NCBI RefSeq assembly: GCF_902626525.1
Contig: NZ_CACOFR010000013.1
Coordinates: forward strand, 1 to 43,350
From: an uncultured Prochlorococcus sp.
Lineage (GTDB): Bacteria > Cyanobacteriota > Cyanobacteriia > PCC-6307 > Cyanobiaceae
Direction of reading: 5' to 3'
DNA length: 43,350 bases
The position numbers and the translations under genes are program-made. The notes beneath the pieces were generated by a model that saw nothing but the letters and a program-made list of their open reading frames with translations, made no database searches and was not told the DNA's origin. Below, one piece after another: positions 18,183 through 27,375 of this stretch. How positions within the stretch are numbered: position 1 is the first letter of the stretch; each line of letters begins with the position of its first letter.

Positions 18183-19451
18183 GTGAAAGAAAATTTATTG
18201 AAACCAAACAAAAAATTTACTCTCCTTAGTGCTTTTGTCACTCTTTTGAATGATCGATTAAGCGAAAGTATTCTTTTACCTATTTTACCCTCTTTTGTTT
18301 TACTTTTTGACTCTAAAGCTAGTACATATGGCTTATTATCATGCACTTATCAATTAGCTCAATTTACAGCTTCTCCTTTTATCGGAGTTATGAGTGATAG
18401 ATACGGTAGAAGACCTGTAACTCTTTTTTGTATTACTGGCTCAATAATAGGAATATCTATATTATCCTTTACAGTTCTTTTTAATTGGTCAAATTCTATA
18501 GCTTCTATACCTCTATTTTTATTGTTCTTAGCAAGACTTATTGACGGTCTAAGTGGAGGGACAGCTGCCACAGCAACAACTATACTTGCAGATATTTCAA
18601 GCCCTGAAAAAAGAGCAAAAACATTTGGCCTTATTGGAGTTGCTTTTGGTTTAAGTTTTTTCTTAGGAAATATTTTTGTCGTCATTTTTGCAAAAAATAC
18701 AAATAATAATTTCATTATTCCAGTATTGATAGCATCAATTATTCCAATAATAAATTTTCTTTTAGTATTCTTTTACCTACCCGAGACAAAGCCTGATAAT
18801 GGTTCAATAAAATTAAAAAGGATTTTTAAAAACCCTCTAAAACAGCTATTTACAGTATTCAAAGAAGAAAAGATTAGAAAATTATCGTTAGCATTTTTTA
18901 TCTATTTTATTGCTTTTACTGGATTAACTAATATTCTTATATTTTTCCTCCAAGAATCTTTAAGTTGGACAACCAAAGCATCAAGTGGAACTCTAGTGGT
19001 AGTAGGGGTAATTGCAATTATTGTTCAAGGAGGTCTTATTGGGCCTCTTGTAAAAAAATTCGGAGAGATGAGATTGACACTTATTGGATCAGGGTTCATT
19101 CTTGTAGCATGTTCACTTTTAATAACGGCTCCGAAAGAAAATGCGACTATTAATATTTATGCAGCTGTTTCATTTTTAGCCATTGGAGCTGGTTTAATTA
19201 CGCCGACTTTGAGAGCATTAATATCAAAGAAATTATCAGTAGATAAACAAGGGTCTATCCTAAGTAATCTTCAAGGTTTACAAAGTCTTGGAGGGGTTTT
19301 AGGAATAGCTATGGCTGGAAGAGTTTATGATAGCTTTGGCCCAAAATCACCTTTTATTGCTGGTTCCATTATCCTAATTTTCATGATATATCTTATTGCA
19401 GAGGGTAAAAATAATAATTCTATTTATGAACAAAAATCAAAAGCACTTTAA
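18183..19451 (+). CDS. Major facilitator superfamily transporter (TetA-like drug/metabolite exporter)
   Basis: About 422 residues with roughly 12 hydrophobic helices. The loop 2-3 motif GVMSDRYGRRPVTL (G-x3-D-R-x-G-R-R) is the classical MFS motif A, and the arrangement with ARLIDGLSGGTAAT in helix 4 and PETK after helix 6 resembles TetA/MdtG-like 12-TM antiporters. The substrate is unknown. The open frame can begin at TTG 18168, but GTG 18183 has AAGG 8 bases upstream and gives a normal basic N-terminus (KENLLKPNKK). Its stop overlaps the ppk start by one base (TAATG), so ppk may be expressed from this transcript. Confidence 0.88.
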   Translation: MKENLLKPNKKFTLLSAFVTLLNDRLSESILLPILPSFVLLFDSKASTYGLLSCTYQLAQFTASPFIGVMSDRYGRRPVTLFCITGSIIGISILSFTVLFNWSNSIASIPLFLLFLARLIDGLSGGTAATATTILADISSPEKRAKTFGLIGVAFGLSFFLGNIFVVIFAKNTNNNFIIPVLIASIIPIINFLLVFFYLPETKPDNGSIKLKRIFKNPLKQLFTVFKEEKIRKLSLAFFIYFIAFTGLTNILIFFLQESLSWTTKASSGTLVVVGVIAIIVQGGLIGPLVKKFGEMRLTLIGSGFILVACSLLITAPKENATINIYAAVSFLAIGAGLITPTLRALISKKLSVDKQGSILSNLQGLQSLGGVLGIAMAGRVYDSFGPKSPFIAGSIILIFMIYLIAEGKNNNSIYEQKSKAL

Positions 19452-21568
19452 TGAAAAATCAGGCTGATATTTTTATTAATAGAGAATTAAGTTGGATTGA
19501 ATTCAATAAAAGAGTTCTCCTTACTGGTATGGAAAAAGATTATAAGATCCTAGATAAAGTGAAATTTTGCTCAATTTTTAGCAATAATCTTGACGAATTT
19601 TTTATGGTGAGGGTAGCCTCATTAAAAGCTCAAGTTGAAGCAGGAATTGCTAAAAAAAGTATAGATGGACTTACCCCTAAGGAGCAATTAAAACAAATCA
19701 ATAAAGAAGTAAAAAATTTAACTACTCTTCAAGAAAATTATGTAAATAACGAATTACATATTGAACTAAAAAAACAAGGGATAATAATAAAAAAATATAA
19801 TGAACTTAATAAAAATCAAAAAAATTGGTGTAATAACTACTTTATTTCATCTATATTTCCTTTATTAACTCCATTAGTTGTTGATCCAGCTCATCCATTT
19901 CCTTTTATAAGTAATTTAAGTTTAAATTTAGCAGCTTTAATAAAAGATAGAGAAAATACAAAAAATCAGTTTGTAAGGATAAAAATACCAACAAAAAGTA
20001 TAAATCGCTTCATAGAAATTCCAAATGAAATGATTGAAATCAATGATGAAAATAGTCATCTCTTCATAAGTGTTGAAGATTTGATTGGAAATAATATAAA
20101 TGCTTTATTTAACGGAATGGAATGTATTAATTACTCTTTTTTTAGAGTAACAAGGGATGCAGATTTAGAATTAAAAGAACTTGAAGCTGATGATCTTCTT
20201 CTAGCAGTAGAACAAAGTTTGCAGAAAAGAAGATTAGGTGGAGATGTAGTTAGATTAGAAGTTGAATCGGATATGCCTGAAAACATCTTAAAATTACTTA
20301 TTGAAAGTATCGCTATACAAGAAGAATATATTTACTTTTGCAAAAGTTTTTTAGGCCTTGACGATTTAAATGAGCTAACAAAAATTAATAGAAATGATTT
20401 AAAAGAAAATCTACTAATAGGGAAGACTCACCCACAATTAAAAAATTTAAGTTCACCTTCAAACACAAACTTTAATTCTATTTTTAAAATACTAAGAAAA
20501 AAAAATATACTCCTTCATCATCCATACGACTTATTTAAAACTTCAGTTGAAGAATTCATAAATAGAGCCGCTGATGATCCACTTGTAATGGCTATAAAAA
20601 TAACTTTATATCGGGTTTCAAAGGATTCACCTATTATCAAAGCTTTAATGAGAGCTGCAGAAAATGGGAAAGAAATTATGACTCTTGTTGAACTAAAAGC
20701 AAGATTTGATGAAGATAATAATATTCAATGGGCAAAACAACTTGAACAAGCTGGGATTCATGTTGTATATGGAATTATAGGATTTAAAACACATACAAAA
20801 ATAGCTTTAGTAGTTCGAAAAGAAAAAGGAAGATTAAGAAATTATTTTCATATTGGAACAGGAAATTATAACTCAAATACTTCTAAGTTTTATACAGATT
20901 TAGGACTGCTTTCTACTGACCCCGATATTGCATCAGATTTAATTGAGTTATTTAATTACCTATCAGGTTTTTCTAAACAGAAACCTTTTCAAAAATTATT
21001 AATATCTCCTTCATCAATGAGAGCAAAATTCATATTTCTCATCAAGAGAGAAACTAAAAATGCTGAAGATGGTAAAAATGCTGAAATAATTGCAAAAATG
21101 AATTCTTTAGTAGATCCAGAAATTATCCAACTTCTTTATTTAGCCTCCCAAGCAGGTGTAAAAATTAGTCTCATTATAAGAGGTATTTGTTGTTTATATC
21201 CACAAAGAAAAAATTTAAGTGAAAATATAAAAGTCATAAGTATTATTGGGCATTTTCTTGAGCACTCAAGAATTTTTTGGTTTTGTAATAACAATAATCA
21301 TGAGGTTTTTATTGGGAGTGCAGATTGGATGAGAAGAAATCTTGATAGAAGAATAGAAGCCGTTACTCCAATCGAAGATTTAGAATTGAAATCTCAAATT
21401 TACTCACTTTTGCAAATATACATTAAAGACAATTACTTTTCTTGGATAATGAAAGAAGATGGTTCTTACAAAAAAAATAAATTTGATTCAGGAGATAATA
21501 GATCGCAAATTGACCTTATAGAAAAACAAAAAAATATTGATTTTTATAACATTTTAAAAAATACTTAA
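19451..21568 (+). CDS. ppk: Polyphosphate kinase 1
   Basis: 705 residues, standard for PPK1. N domain: RELSWIEFNKRVL near residue 10. Core: HHPYDLF near residue 355. Two PLD-like catalytic halves: VALKA-equivalent LVELKARFDEDNNIQWAKQLE and the phospho-histidine in HTKIAL / HIGTGNYN near residues 435-465, then GICCLYPQ and DWMRRNLDRRIEAVTPI. It reversibly polymerises the gamma phosphate of ATP into polyphosphate, here in a phosphorus-poor-ocean organism. It is translationally coupled to the MFS gene upstream and followed by a 166-base gap before the sigma factor gene. Confidence 0.97.
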   Translation: MKNQADIFINRELSWIEFNKRVLLTGMEKDYKILDKVKFCSIFSNNLDEFFMVRVASLKAQVEAGIAKKSIDGLTPKEQLKQINKEVKNLTTLQENYVNNELHIELKKQGIIIKKYNELNKNQKNWCNNYFISSIFPLLTPLVVDPAHPFPFISNLSLNLAALIKDRENTKNQFVRIKIPTKSINRFIEIPNEMIEINDENSHLFISVEDLIGNNINALFNGMECINYSFFRVTRDADLELKELEADDLLLAVEQSLQKRRLGGDVVRLEVESDMPENILKLLIESIAIQEEYIYFCKSFLGLDDLNELTKINRNDLKENLLIGKTHPQLKNLSSPSNTNFNSIFKILRKKNILLHHPYDLFKTSVEEFINRAADDPLVMAIKITLYRVSKDSPIIKALMRAAENGKEIMTLVELKARFDEDNNIQWAKQLEQAGIHVVYGIIGFKTHTKIALVVRKEKGRLRNYFHIGTGNYNSNTSKFYTDLGLLSTDPDIASDLIELFNYLSGFSKQKPFQKLLISPSSMRAKFIFLIKRETKNAEDGKNAEIIAKMNSLVDPEIIQLLYLASQAGVKISLIIRGICCLYPQRKNLSENIKVISIIGHFLEHSRIFWFCNNNNHEVFIGSADWMRRNLDRRIEAVTPIEDLELKSQIYSLLQIYIKDNYFSWIMKEDGSYKKNKFDSGDNRSQIDLIEKQKNIDFYNILKNT

Positions 21569-21723
21569 TATTTCAAAATTTTTTATATTTTTATAAAAGC
21601 GTTTCATACCAATAGATTTCAAGAAATTAGCATAAATAAAGTATTTTTTGTCTTTAAAGTTTCAACGCAAAAGTAGTTTTTATTTCAATTTCAGTGCTAG
21701 TTTTTTAAAAAATCCACTATTTT

Positions 21724-21729
21724 AGGAGG
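21724..21729 (+). promoter_or_regulatory. Strong Shine-Dalgarno of the sigma factor gene
   Basis: AGGAGG, 8 bases before ATG 21738. Most genes in this window lack a recognisable Shine-Dalgarno, so this one stands out and also decides the start between GTG 21735 and ATG 21738. Confidence 0.7.
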
Positions 21730-21737
21730 CCAGGGTG

Positions 21738-22997
21738 ATGGGGATCCCTCTGGAATCTGCAAAGAGCTCTTCAAATAAAATTGATGAGCCAAGATTACCA
21801 AACACTGCGGGCAAGTCTCGTAAAACAAAATCCAGTCTAACTGCAAAACAAAACCAAAAAAAATCTGGAAGAGTCACTTCAGATTCTATTGGTCATTATT
21901 TAAGTAGCATTGGTAGAGTAACGCTTCTTACTCCAGCAGAAGAAATTTTATTGGCCAAACAAGTTCAGATGCTGAAAACTTTACTTAAATCAGTTTCTGA
22001 AAACAGTGAATTTTCTGAAACATTGGCTCTTAAAAGCGATTTTAACTTTAAAGAAAAAAAGACAAATAAAATTCAAGATATCATTAATGATGAAGATATA
22101 AAAAAAGGAATCGATCCAGAACCATTCAAGGCTGATTTAGAATCGAGTATTTTTTCAGGTAAAGAAGAATTTAGTAAGATTGATATTCAATCTAAAATCA
22201 GCTTTAAAAAGCTAGTTTCCTTCGTTGATACATATTTCAAAGCATACAAAATGTTTGATGAGCGAAGACAACTCAAAAGATGTTTGAAAGCAAGGGAAAG
22301 AATGATGTCTGCTAATCTTAGACTTGTTGTATCAGTTGCAAAAAAATATCAAAATCAAGGATTAGAATTGTTAGACCTAGTTCAAGAAGGAGCAATTGGC
22401 TTAGAAAGAGCTGTAGATAAGTTTGATCCTGCAATGGGATATAAATTCTCAACTTATGCTTACTGGTGGATTAGGCAAGGAATGACTAGGGCTATTGATA
22501 ACTATGCAAGAACAATCCGTTTGCCTATTCACATAAGTGAAAAGCTTTCTAAAATGAGAAGAGTATCTAGAGAATTATCTCACAAATTTGGAAGGCAACC
22601 CACAAGATTAGAAATGGCTAGAGAGATGGGTATTGATCAAAAAGATTTAGAAGATCTAATTTCTCAAAGTGCGCCTTGCACTTCTCTTGATGCTCATGCA
22701 AGAGGTGAAGAAGACCGAAGCACACTTGGCGAACTTATACCTGATCCAAATTGTGAAGAACCTATGGAAGGAATGGATAGATCAATACAAAAAGAACATT
22801 TAGGTACTTGGCTATCTCAATTAAATGAAAGAGAACAAAAAATCATGAGGCTCAGGTTTGGCCTGGATGGTACAGATCCATTAACACTCGCCGAGATTGG
22901 AAGACAAATTAATGTTTCAAGAGAAAGAGTGAGACAGCTAGAAGCCAAAGCAATAAAAAAGATGAGAGAAATGACAACTCATCAAAAAGCAGCTTAA
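21738..22997 (+). CDS. Group 2 sigma-70 family RNA polymerase sigma factor
   Basis: About 419 residues. Region 1.2 (SIGHYLSSIGRVTLLTPAEEILLAKQVQ, about 50-78), region 2 (SANLRLVVSVAKKYQNQGLELLDLVQEG ... YAYWWIRQGMTRAI, about 190-250), region 3 (GRQPTRLEMAREMGI) and region 4 with helix-turn-helix TLAEIGRQINVSRERVRQLEAKA are all clear. The C-terminus KKMREMTTHQKAA lacks the ending of the principal SigA, hence group 2. About 100 poorly conserved, charged residues (about 80-185) separate regions 1.2 and 2, longer than in typical cyanobacterial group 2 factors. GTG 21735 and ATG 21738 are both possible; AGGAGG at 21724-21729 favours ATG. It probably redirects transcription under stress. Confidence 0.93.
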   Translation: MGIPLESAKSSSNKIDEPRLPNTAGKSRKTKSSLTAKQNQKKSGRVTSDSIGHYLSSIGRVTLLTPAEEILLAKQVQMLKTLLKSVSENSEFSETLALKSDFNFKEKKTNKIQDIINDEDIKKGIDPEPFKADLESSIFSGKEEFSKIDIQSKISFKKLVSFVDTYFKAYKMFDERRQLKRCLKARERMMSANLRLVVSVAKKYQNQGLELLDLVQEGAIGLERAVDKFDPAMGYKFSTYAYWWIRQGMTRAIDNYARTIRLPIHISEKLSKMRRVSRELSHKFGRQPTRLEMAREMGIDQKDLEDLISQSAPCTSLDAHARGEEDRSTLGELIPDPNCEEPMEGMDRSIQKEHLGTWLSQLNEREQKIMRLRFGLDGTDPLTLAEIGRQINVSRERVRQLEAKAIKKMREMTTHQKAA

Positions 22998-23002
22998 TTA
23001 AA

Positions 23003-23644
23003 TTGATAAAATTCACGATAATTTTATTATATTTATTTTCAATTTTCTTAATATCAATAATTTTTAAAAAATATAACGAAGACAGCAAAGAAATAGTGAG
23101 AAAAATAATACATATTGGCATAGGTCCTTTAATCCCAATTGCGCAATTTCTAAAAATTGACCAAAATTCTGCTCTGATTTTTACAGGAATTGTCTCATTA
23201 ATGGTTCTTATTAATTACACTTTTAGACTATTTCCAACAATTGAAGATGTTGATAGAAAAAGTTATGGAACATTATTTTATTGTCTAAGTCTATTTATTT
23301 TAATTTGGCTTTTCTGGGATAAAAATCCATATGCTTTAATTACTGGATTTTTTATAATGACATTTGGGGATGGATTAGCTGGTTTAATAGGCAAAAGCCT
23401 TAAATCAAAGAACTGGATTATTTTTAAACAAAAAAAATCACTTTTTGGAACTTTAACAATGTTTTTAGCAAGTTTTATAGTGATTTGCTCAATGGGATAC
23501 GCGCAACAAAATAGTTTTTACTTGAATTATTTTGCAATTGCTTTTTTAGCCACTTTTCTTGAACAATTTAGTGTTTTAGGCATAGATAACTTTATTGTTC
23601 CCATCTTATCTGCATTATGTTTTAATTTTTTTATTAGTAATTAA
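23003..23644 (+). CDS. Polyprenol/phytol kinase-like membrane protein (DGK/SEC59/VTE5 family)
   Basis: 213 residues with about 6-7 hydrophobic helices. The family signature includes EIVRKIIHIGIGPLIPI near residue 33 and the later FGDGLAGLIGKSL (nucleotide-binding DG pair), then KKSLFGTLTMFLASF, as in CTP-dependent dolichol/phytol/farnesol kinases. In cyanobacteria and plants the VTE5 branch phosphorylates phytol released from chlorophyll for tocopherol or chlorophyll reuse; the substrate here is inferred only. The only reasonable start is TTG 23003, 5 bases after the sigma factor stop. The 3' end overlaps the converging DAHP synthase gene by 11 bases. Confidence 0.82.
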   Translation: MIKFTIILLYLFSIFLISIIFKKYNEDSKEIVRKIIHIGIGPLIPIAQFLKIDQNSALIFTGIVSLMVLINYTFRLFPTIEDVDRKSYGTLFYCLSLFILIWLFWDKNPYALITGFFIMTFGDGLAGLIGKSLKSKNWIIFKQKKSLFGTLTMFLASFIVICSMGYAQQNSFYLNYFAIAFLATFLEQFSVLGIDNFIVPILSALCFNFFISN

Positions 23645-24704
23645 CTGAACTATATAAAATAGCAAGTAATTCTTTTGTGGTTTCTATATCTATGCATGCA
23701 TCTGTAATACTTCTACCAAATTCAAGATCCTCTTTTTTTAAAAGTTTTTGATTACCTTCTTTTAAATGACTTTCAAGCATGACTCCTAAAATATTTTTTT
23801 CGCCATTACTTATTTGTACAGCTATGTTTCTTAGCACTTCAGACTGCTTTCGGAAGTCTTTGTTGGAATTTCCATGACTACAATCAATCATCAGTTTATG
23901 AGGAAGATTACATTGCTTTAACTCAGCTGAAATTCTTTGAACATGTTCAGTCTCAAAATTTGGGCCTTTTGATCCACCTCTTAAAACTATATGCCCATCT
24001 GGATTTCCAGTAGTATTAACAATAGAAGCCATACCATTGGCATTTACTCCTAAGAAATGATGCGATTTTGAAGCTGACTGCATTGCGTTTATTGCAGTCT
24101 TAAAAGAACCATCCGTTCCATTTTTAAATCCTATAGGCATTGATAATCCTGATGCCATTTCTCTATGAGTTTGACTTTCAGTAGTCCTCGCACCTATAGC
24201 AGTCCAACTTATCAAATCGGCAATATATTGAGGAACAATAGGATCTAGCAATTCTGTAGCAGAGGGTACCCCTCTAGTTGCCAGATAGGAGAGCAAACTT
24301 CTTGCTCTTCTTAAACCAGTATTGATGTCATAAGAATCATCAAGATGAGGATCATTTATAAGTCCTTTCCAGCCAATAGTTGTTCTTGGTTTCTCAAAAT
24401 ATACTCTCATGATTATTTCTAATTTATCTTGATAAATTTCTCTAAAGTTTTGAATATATTTTGAATATTCCTTTGCCGCATCTAGATCATGAATCGAACA
24501 TGGACCAACAATAACTAAAAGCTTATGATCATTATGATGCAAAATATTTTGTATCGATCTTCTTGTTTTAGATACTGTATTAGCCGAGGTGTGATCTAAA
24601 GGTATATCATTATGTAATCTGCTTGGAGGTATTAATGGACGTGTTTCAACAACATGTAAATCTGATGTCTTTTCCAAAGCTGAATTATTTGATGATGTCG
24701 TCAT
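23634..24704 (-). CDS. aroG: 3-deoxy-7-phosphoheptulonate (DAHP) synthase, class I
   Basis: 356 residues. Class I (AroFGH-type) signatures: LLVIVGPCSIHDLDAAKEY near 60-75, MRVYFEKPRTTIGWKGLINDP, GARTTESQTHREMASGL, FKNGTDGS and MIDCSHGNSNKDFRKQ. It condenses PEP and erythrose 4-phosphate, the entry step to the shikimate pathway; aroE lies elsewhere in this window. The class I isozymes are usually feedback-inhibited by an aromatic amino acid, but which one cannot be deduced. The ATG is at 24704 (MTTSSNNSALEK). It is divergent from acnB with a 97-base shared promoter region and convergent, overlapping by 11 bases, with the kinase-like gene. The letter of the symbol is by homology only. Confidence 0.92.
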   Translation of the reverse strand: MTTSSNNSALEKTSDLHVVETRPLIPPSRLHNDIPLDHTSANTVSKTRRSIQNILHHNDHKLLVIVGPCSIHDLDAAKEYSKYIQNFREIYQDKLEIIMRVYFEKPRTTIGWKGLINDPHLDDSYDINTGLRRARSLLSYLATRGVPSATELLDPIVPQYIADLISWTAIGARTTESQTHREMASGLSMPIGFKNGTDGSFKTAINAMQSASKSHHFLGVNANGMASIVNTTGNPDGHIVLRGGSKGPNFETEHVQRISAELKQCNLPHKLMIDCSHGNSNKDFRKQSEVLRNIAVQISNGEKNILGVMLESHLKEGNQKLLKKEDLEFGRSITDACIDIETTKELLAILYSSVNY

Positions 24705-24782
24705 TGATTAATTAAGAAATTTGAATATTTTAAAAAGCATTTATGAATACTCTCCTTTTCAATATTAAAAATAACAATAGAT

Positions 24783-24798
24783 TAAGGATTAAACCTTA
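24783..24798 (+). other. Small perfect hairpin in the acnB leader
   Basis: TAAGG (24783-24787) pairs with CCTTA (24794-24798) around the loop ATTAAA, three bases before the acnB ATG at 24802. The 5' arm contains the only Shine-Dalgarno-like AAGG. Only 5 bp long, so chance is possible. Confidence 0.35.
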
Positions 24799-24801
24799 CT
24801 A

Positions 24802-27375
24802 ATGAAGAATTTGGAAACATTGCTAAAAGATTATGAAGATCACGTAGCTGAAAGATCTACCAAAGGAATACCTCCTTTACCTTTAAATGCTGCGCAAACA
24901 AATTGTATTACAAAATTATTAGAAGAAGATAATAATTACGATGAATCATATTTGCTTAATTTACTAATAAATAGAGTACCTCCAGGAGTAGATGAAGCTG
25001 CTTATGTGAAAGCAAGCTGGCTGACAGCTATTGTTAAGTCCGAAAAATATTGCAGATCAATAAGCCCTGAAAAAGCAATTGAAATATTAGGAACAATGAT
25101 AGGCGGATATAATGTAAATTCTCTAGTTGAAATACTTAAAGAAGGAAATAGTTTACTAGCTAAAAAAGCAGCAGAAGTTTTAAAAAATATTATTCTTGTT
25201 TACGACTCAGCAAATGATATTTATGAATTATCTCGAAACAATATTTATGCAAAAGAAGTTGTAAATAGTTGGGCAAATGCAGAATGGTTCAAGAATAAAA
25301 AAGTTTTAGAAAAAGAAATTACTTGTTTAGTGTTTAAAGTTGATGGTGAGACAAACACAGATGACTTATCTCCAGCTGTGCATGCAACAACACGTCCTGA
25401 CATACCAATGCACGCACTGGCTATGCTGGAATTTAAGAAACCAGATGGACTAAAGATTCTTGATGATTTAAAAAAAAGAGATTTACCAATAGCTTACGTT
25501 GGAGATGTTGTTGGAACAGGGAGTTCTAGAAAATCTGCTATTAATTCACTCATTTGGCATATAGGCGAAGATATACCTTTTGTTCCTAATAAAAAAACAG
25601 GTGGAATAGTCATTGGCAGTAAAATAGCCCCTATTTTTTTTAATACCGCACAAGATTCGGGAGCTTTACCTATAGAAACTGACGTATCAAACATGAAAAC
25701 AGGAGATGTTATTAAAATATATCCTTACAAAGGTATTATTAAAAAAATTGAAAAAGATTCAAATACTGAAAAATTAATAAGCCAATTCAACTTATATCCT
25801 GCAACTCTTACTGATGAAATTCAAGCTGGCGGAAGAATCAATCTCATGATTGGTAGATCTCTTACAGACAAAATCAGAAACAAACTAGATTATCAACCGA
25901 GTGAAATATTTATACGACCACAAAGTCCAAAAGAAAGTAACTCCGGCTTTACACAAGCTCAAAAAATAGTAGGAAAAGCATGTGGTTTAAATGGGGTTAG
26001 ACCTGGGATGACCTGTGAACCAATCATGACAACAGTTGGGAGTCAAGACACTACCGGGCCAATGACTAGAGATGAATTAAAAGAACTAGCGTGTTTAGGA
26101 TTCACTGCAGATTTAGTTATGCAAAGTTTTTGTCATACAGCTGCTTATCCTAAACCAGTAGATCTAGTTACCCACCAAGAATTACCTGATTTTATATCTC
26201 AAAGAGGCGGCGTAGCACTAAAACCTGGGGATGGGATAATTCATAGCTGGCTTAACAGAATGCTTCTCCCTGATACTGTTGGTACAGGTGGAGATAGCCA
26301 TACAAGATTCCCACTTGGCATTTCATTTCCTGGAGGTTCGGGGATTGTTGCCTTTGCTGCGGCAATAGGATCAATGCCGTTAAATATGCCGGAATCGATA
26401 CTAGTTAAATTCATAGGAAAATTATTGCCAGGGATTACGTTAAGAGATTTAGTTAATGCAATACCTCTCTTCGCTATTAAAAAAGGACTCTTAACTGTTG
26501 AGAAAGCAAATAAGAAAAATATATTTAACGGAAAAATAATGGAAATTGAGGGATTACCTAACTTAAAACTTGAACAAGCTTTTGAACTCACTGATGCCAC
26601 TGCGGAACGCTCATGCGCTGGCAGCACCATTCTTTTATCCGAAGAAACTGTTCAAGAATACTTAAAAAGTAATATTTGTCTTCTAGAAAAAATGATTGAG
26701 AGCAATTATGAAGACTCAAAATCGATTTCAAGAAGAATAAGTGATATGAAAAATTGGTTAAAAAGACCATCATTAATTCAGCCAGATACAAACGCTCAGT
26801 ATGAAGAAATAATTGAAATTGATTTAGCAAAAGTAAAACAACCTATAGTTGCTTGCCCTAATGATCCCGATAATGTAAAGGAAATCGCGGATGTTGCAAA
26901 TACGAATATTGACGAGGTTTTTATTGGTTCTTGTATGACAAATATTGGCCACTACAGAGCAGCTGCAAAAATTCTTGAAGGTGTAGAAAATTTAAAAGCT
27001 AAATTATGGATTTGTCCACCAACAAAAATGGATGAAGAAACTCTGAAAGCTGAAGGCTATTATAAAATATTTGAAGATTGTGGCGCACGATTAGAGTTGC
27101 CAGGGTGTTCTTTGTGTATGGGGAACCAAGCAAGGGTAGATGAAGGATCTGTCGTATTTTCTACTAGTACTAGAAATTTTGACAATAGACTGGGGAAAAA
27201 TGCACAAGTCTTTCTAGGAAGTGCTGAATTAGCAGCCGTTTGTGCTCTATTTGGTAAAATTCCCACAGTTAATGAATATAAAGATATTACTAAAAATAAA
27301 ATTGATCCATATTCAAAAGAACTTTATCGATATCTTCAATTTGATGAGATAAAAAATTTTAGTTTATCAAAATGA
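24802..27375 (+). CDS. acnB: Aconitate hydratase B
   Basis: 857 residues with AcnB domain order: N-terminal HEAT-like domain (LLKDYEDHVAERSTKGIPPLPL), swivel domain (GETNTDDLSPAVHATTRPDIP), then the catalytic domains. Cluster cysteines are in IGSCMTNIGHYRAAA and LPGCSLCMGNQARVDEG; FCHTAAYPKP and GGDSHTRFPLG are active-site stretches. It interconverts citrate and isocitrate, supplying 2-oxoglutarate for nitrogen assimilation in a cyanobacterial open TCA branch. A short hairpin sits just before the ATG. The stop overlaps the start of the ClC gene by 4 bases. Confidence 0.97.
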   Translation: MKNLETLLKDYEDHVAERSTKGIPPLPLNAAQTNCITKLLEEDNNYDESYLLNLLINRVPPGVDEAAYVKASWLTAIVKSEKYCRSISPEKAIEILGTMIGGYNVNSLVEILKEGNSLLAKKAAEVLKNIILVYDSANDIYELSRNNIYAKEVVNSWANAEWFKNKKVLEKEITCLVFKVDGETNTDDLSPAVHATTRPDIPMHALAMLEFKKPDGLKILDDLKKRDLPIAYVGDVVGTGSSRKSAINSLIWHIGEDIPFVPNKKTGGIVIGSKIAPIFFNTAQDSGALPIETDVSNMKTGDVIKIYPYKGIIKKIEKDSNTEKLISQFNLYPATLTDEIQAGGRINLMIGRSLTDKIRNKLDYQPSEIFIRPQSPKESNSGFTQAQKIVGKACGLNGVRPGMTCEPIMTTVGSQDTTGPMTRDELKELACLGFTADLVMQSFCHTAAYPKPVDLVTHQELPDFISQRGGVALKPGDGIIHSWLNRMLLPDTVGTGGDSHTRFPLGISFPGGSGIVAFAAAIGSMPLNMPESILVKFIGKLLPGITLRDLVNAIPLFAIKKGLLTVEKANKKNIFNGKIMEIEGLPNLKLEQAFELTDATAERSCAGSTILLSEETVQEYLKSNICLLEKMIESNYEDSKSISRRISDMKNWLKRPSLIQPDTNAQYEEIIEIDLAKVKQPIVACPNDPDNVKEIADVANTNIDEVFIGSCMTNIGHYRAAAKILEGVENLKAKLWICPPTKMDEETLKAEGYYKIFEDCGARLELPGCSLCMGNQARVDEGSVVFSTSTRNFDNRLGKNAQVFLGSAELAAVCALFGKIPTVNEYKDITKNKIDPYSKELYRYLQFDEIKNFSLSK

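Noticed and set aside
26241-26630. 129-codon open frame on the minus strand
   Set aside because: It lies wholly antisense inside acnB; its composition mirrors the acnB codon pattern and shows no domain.
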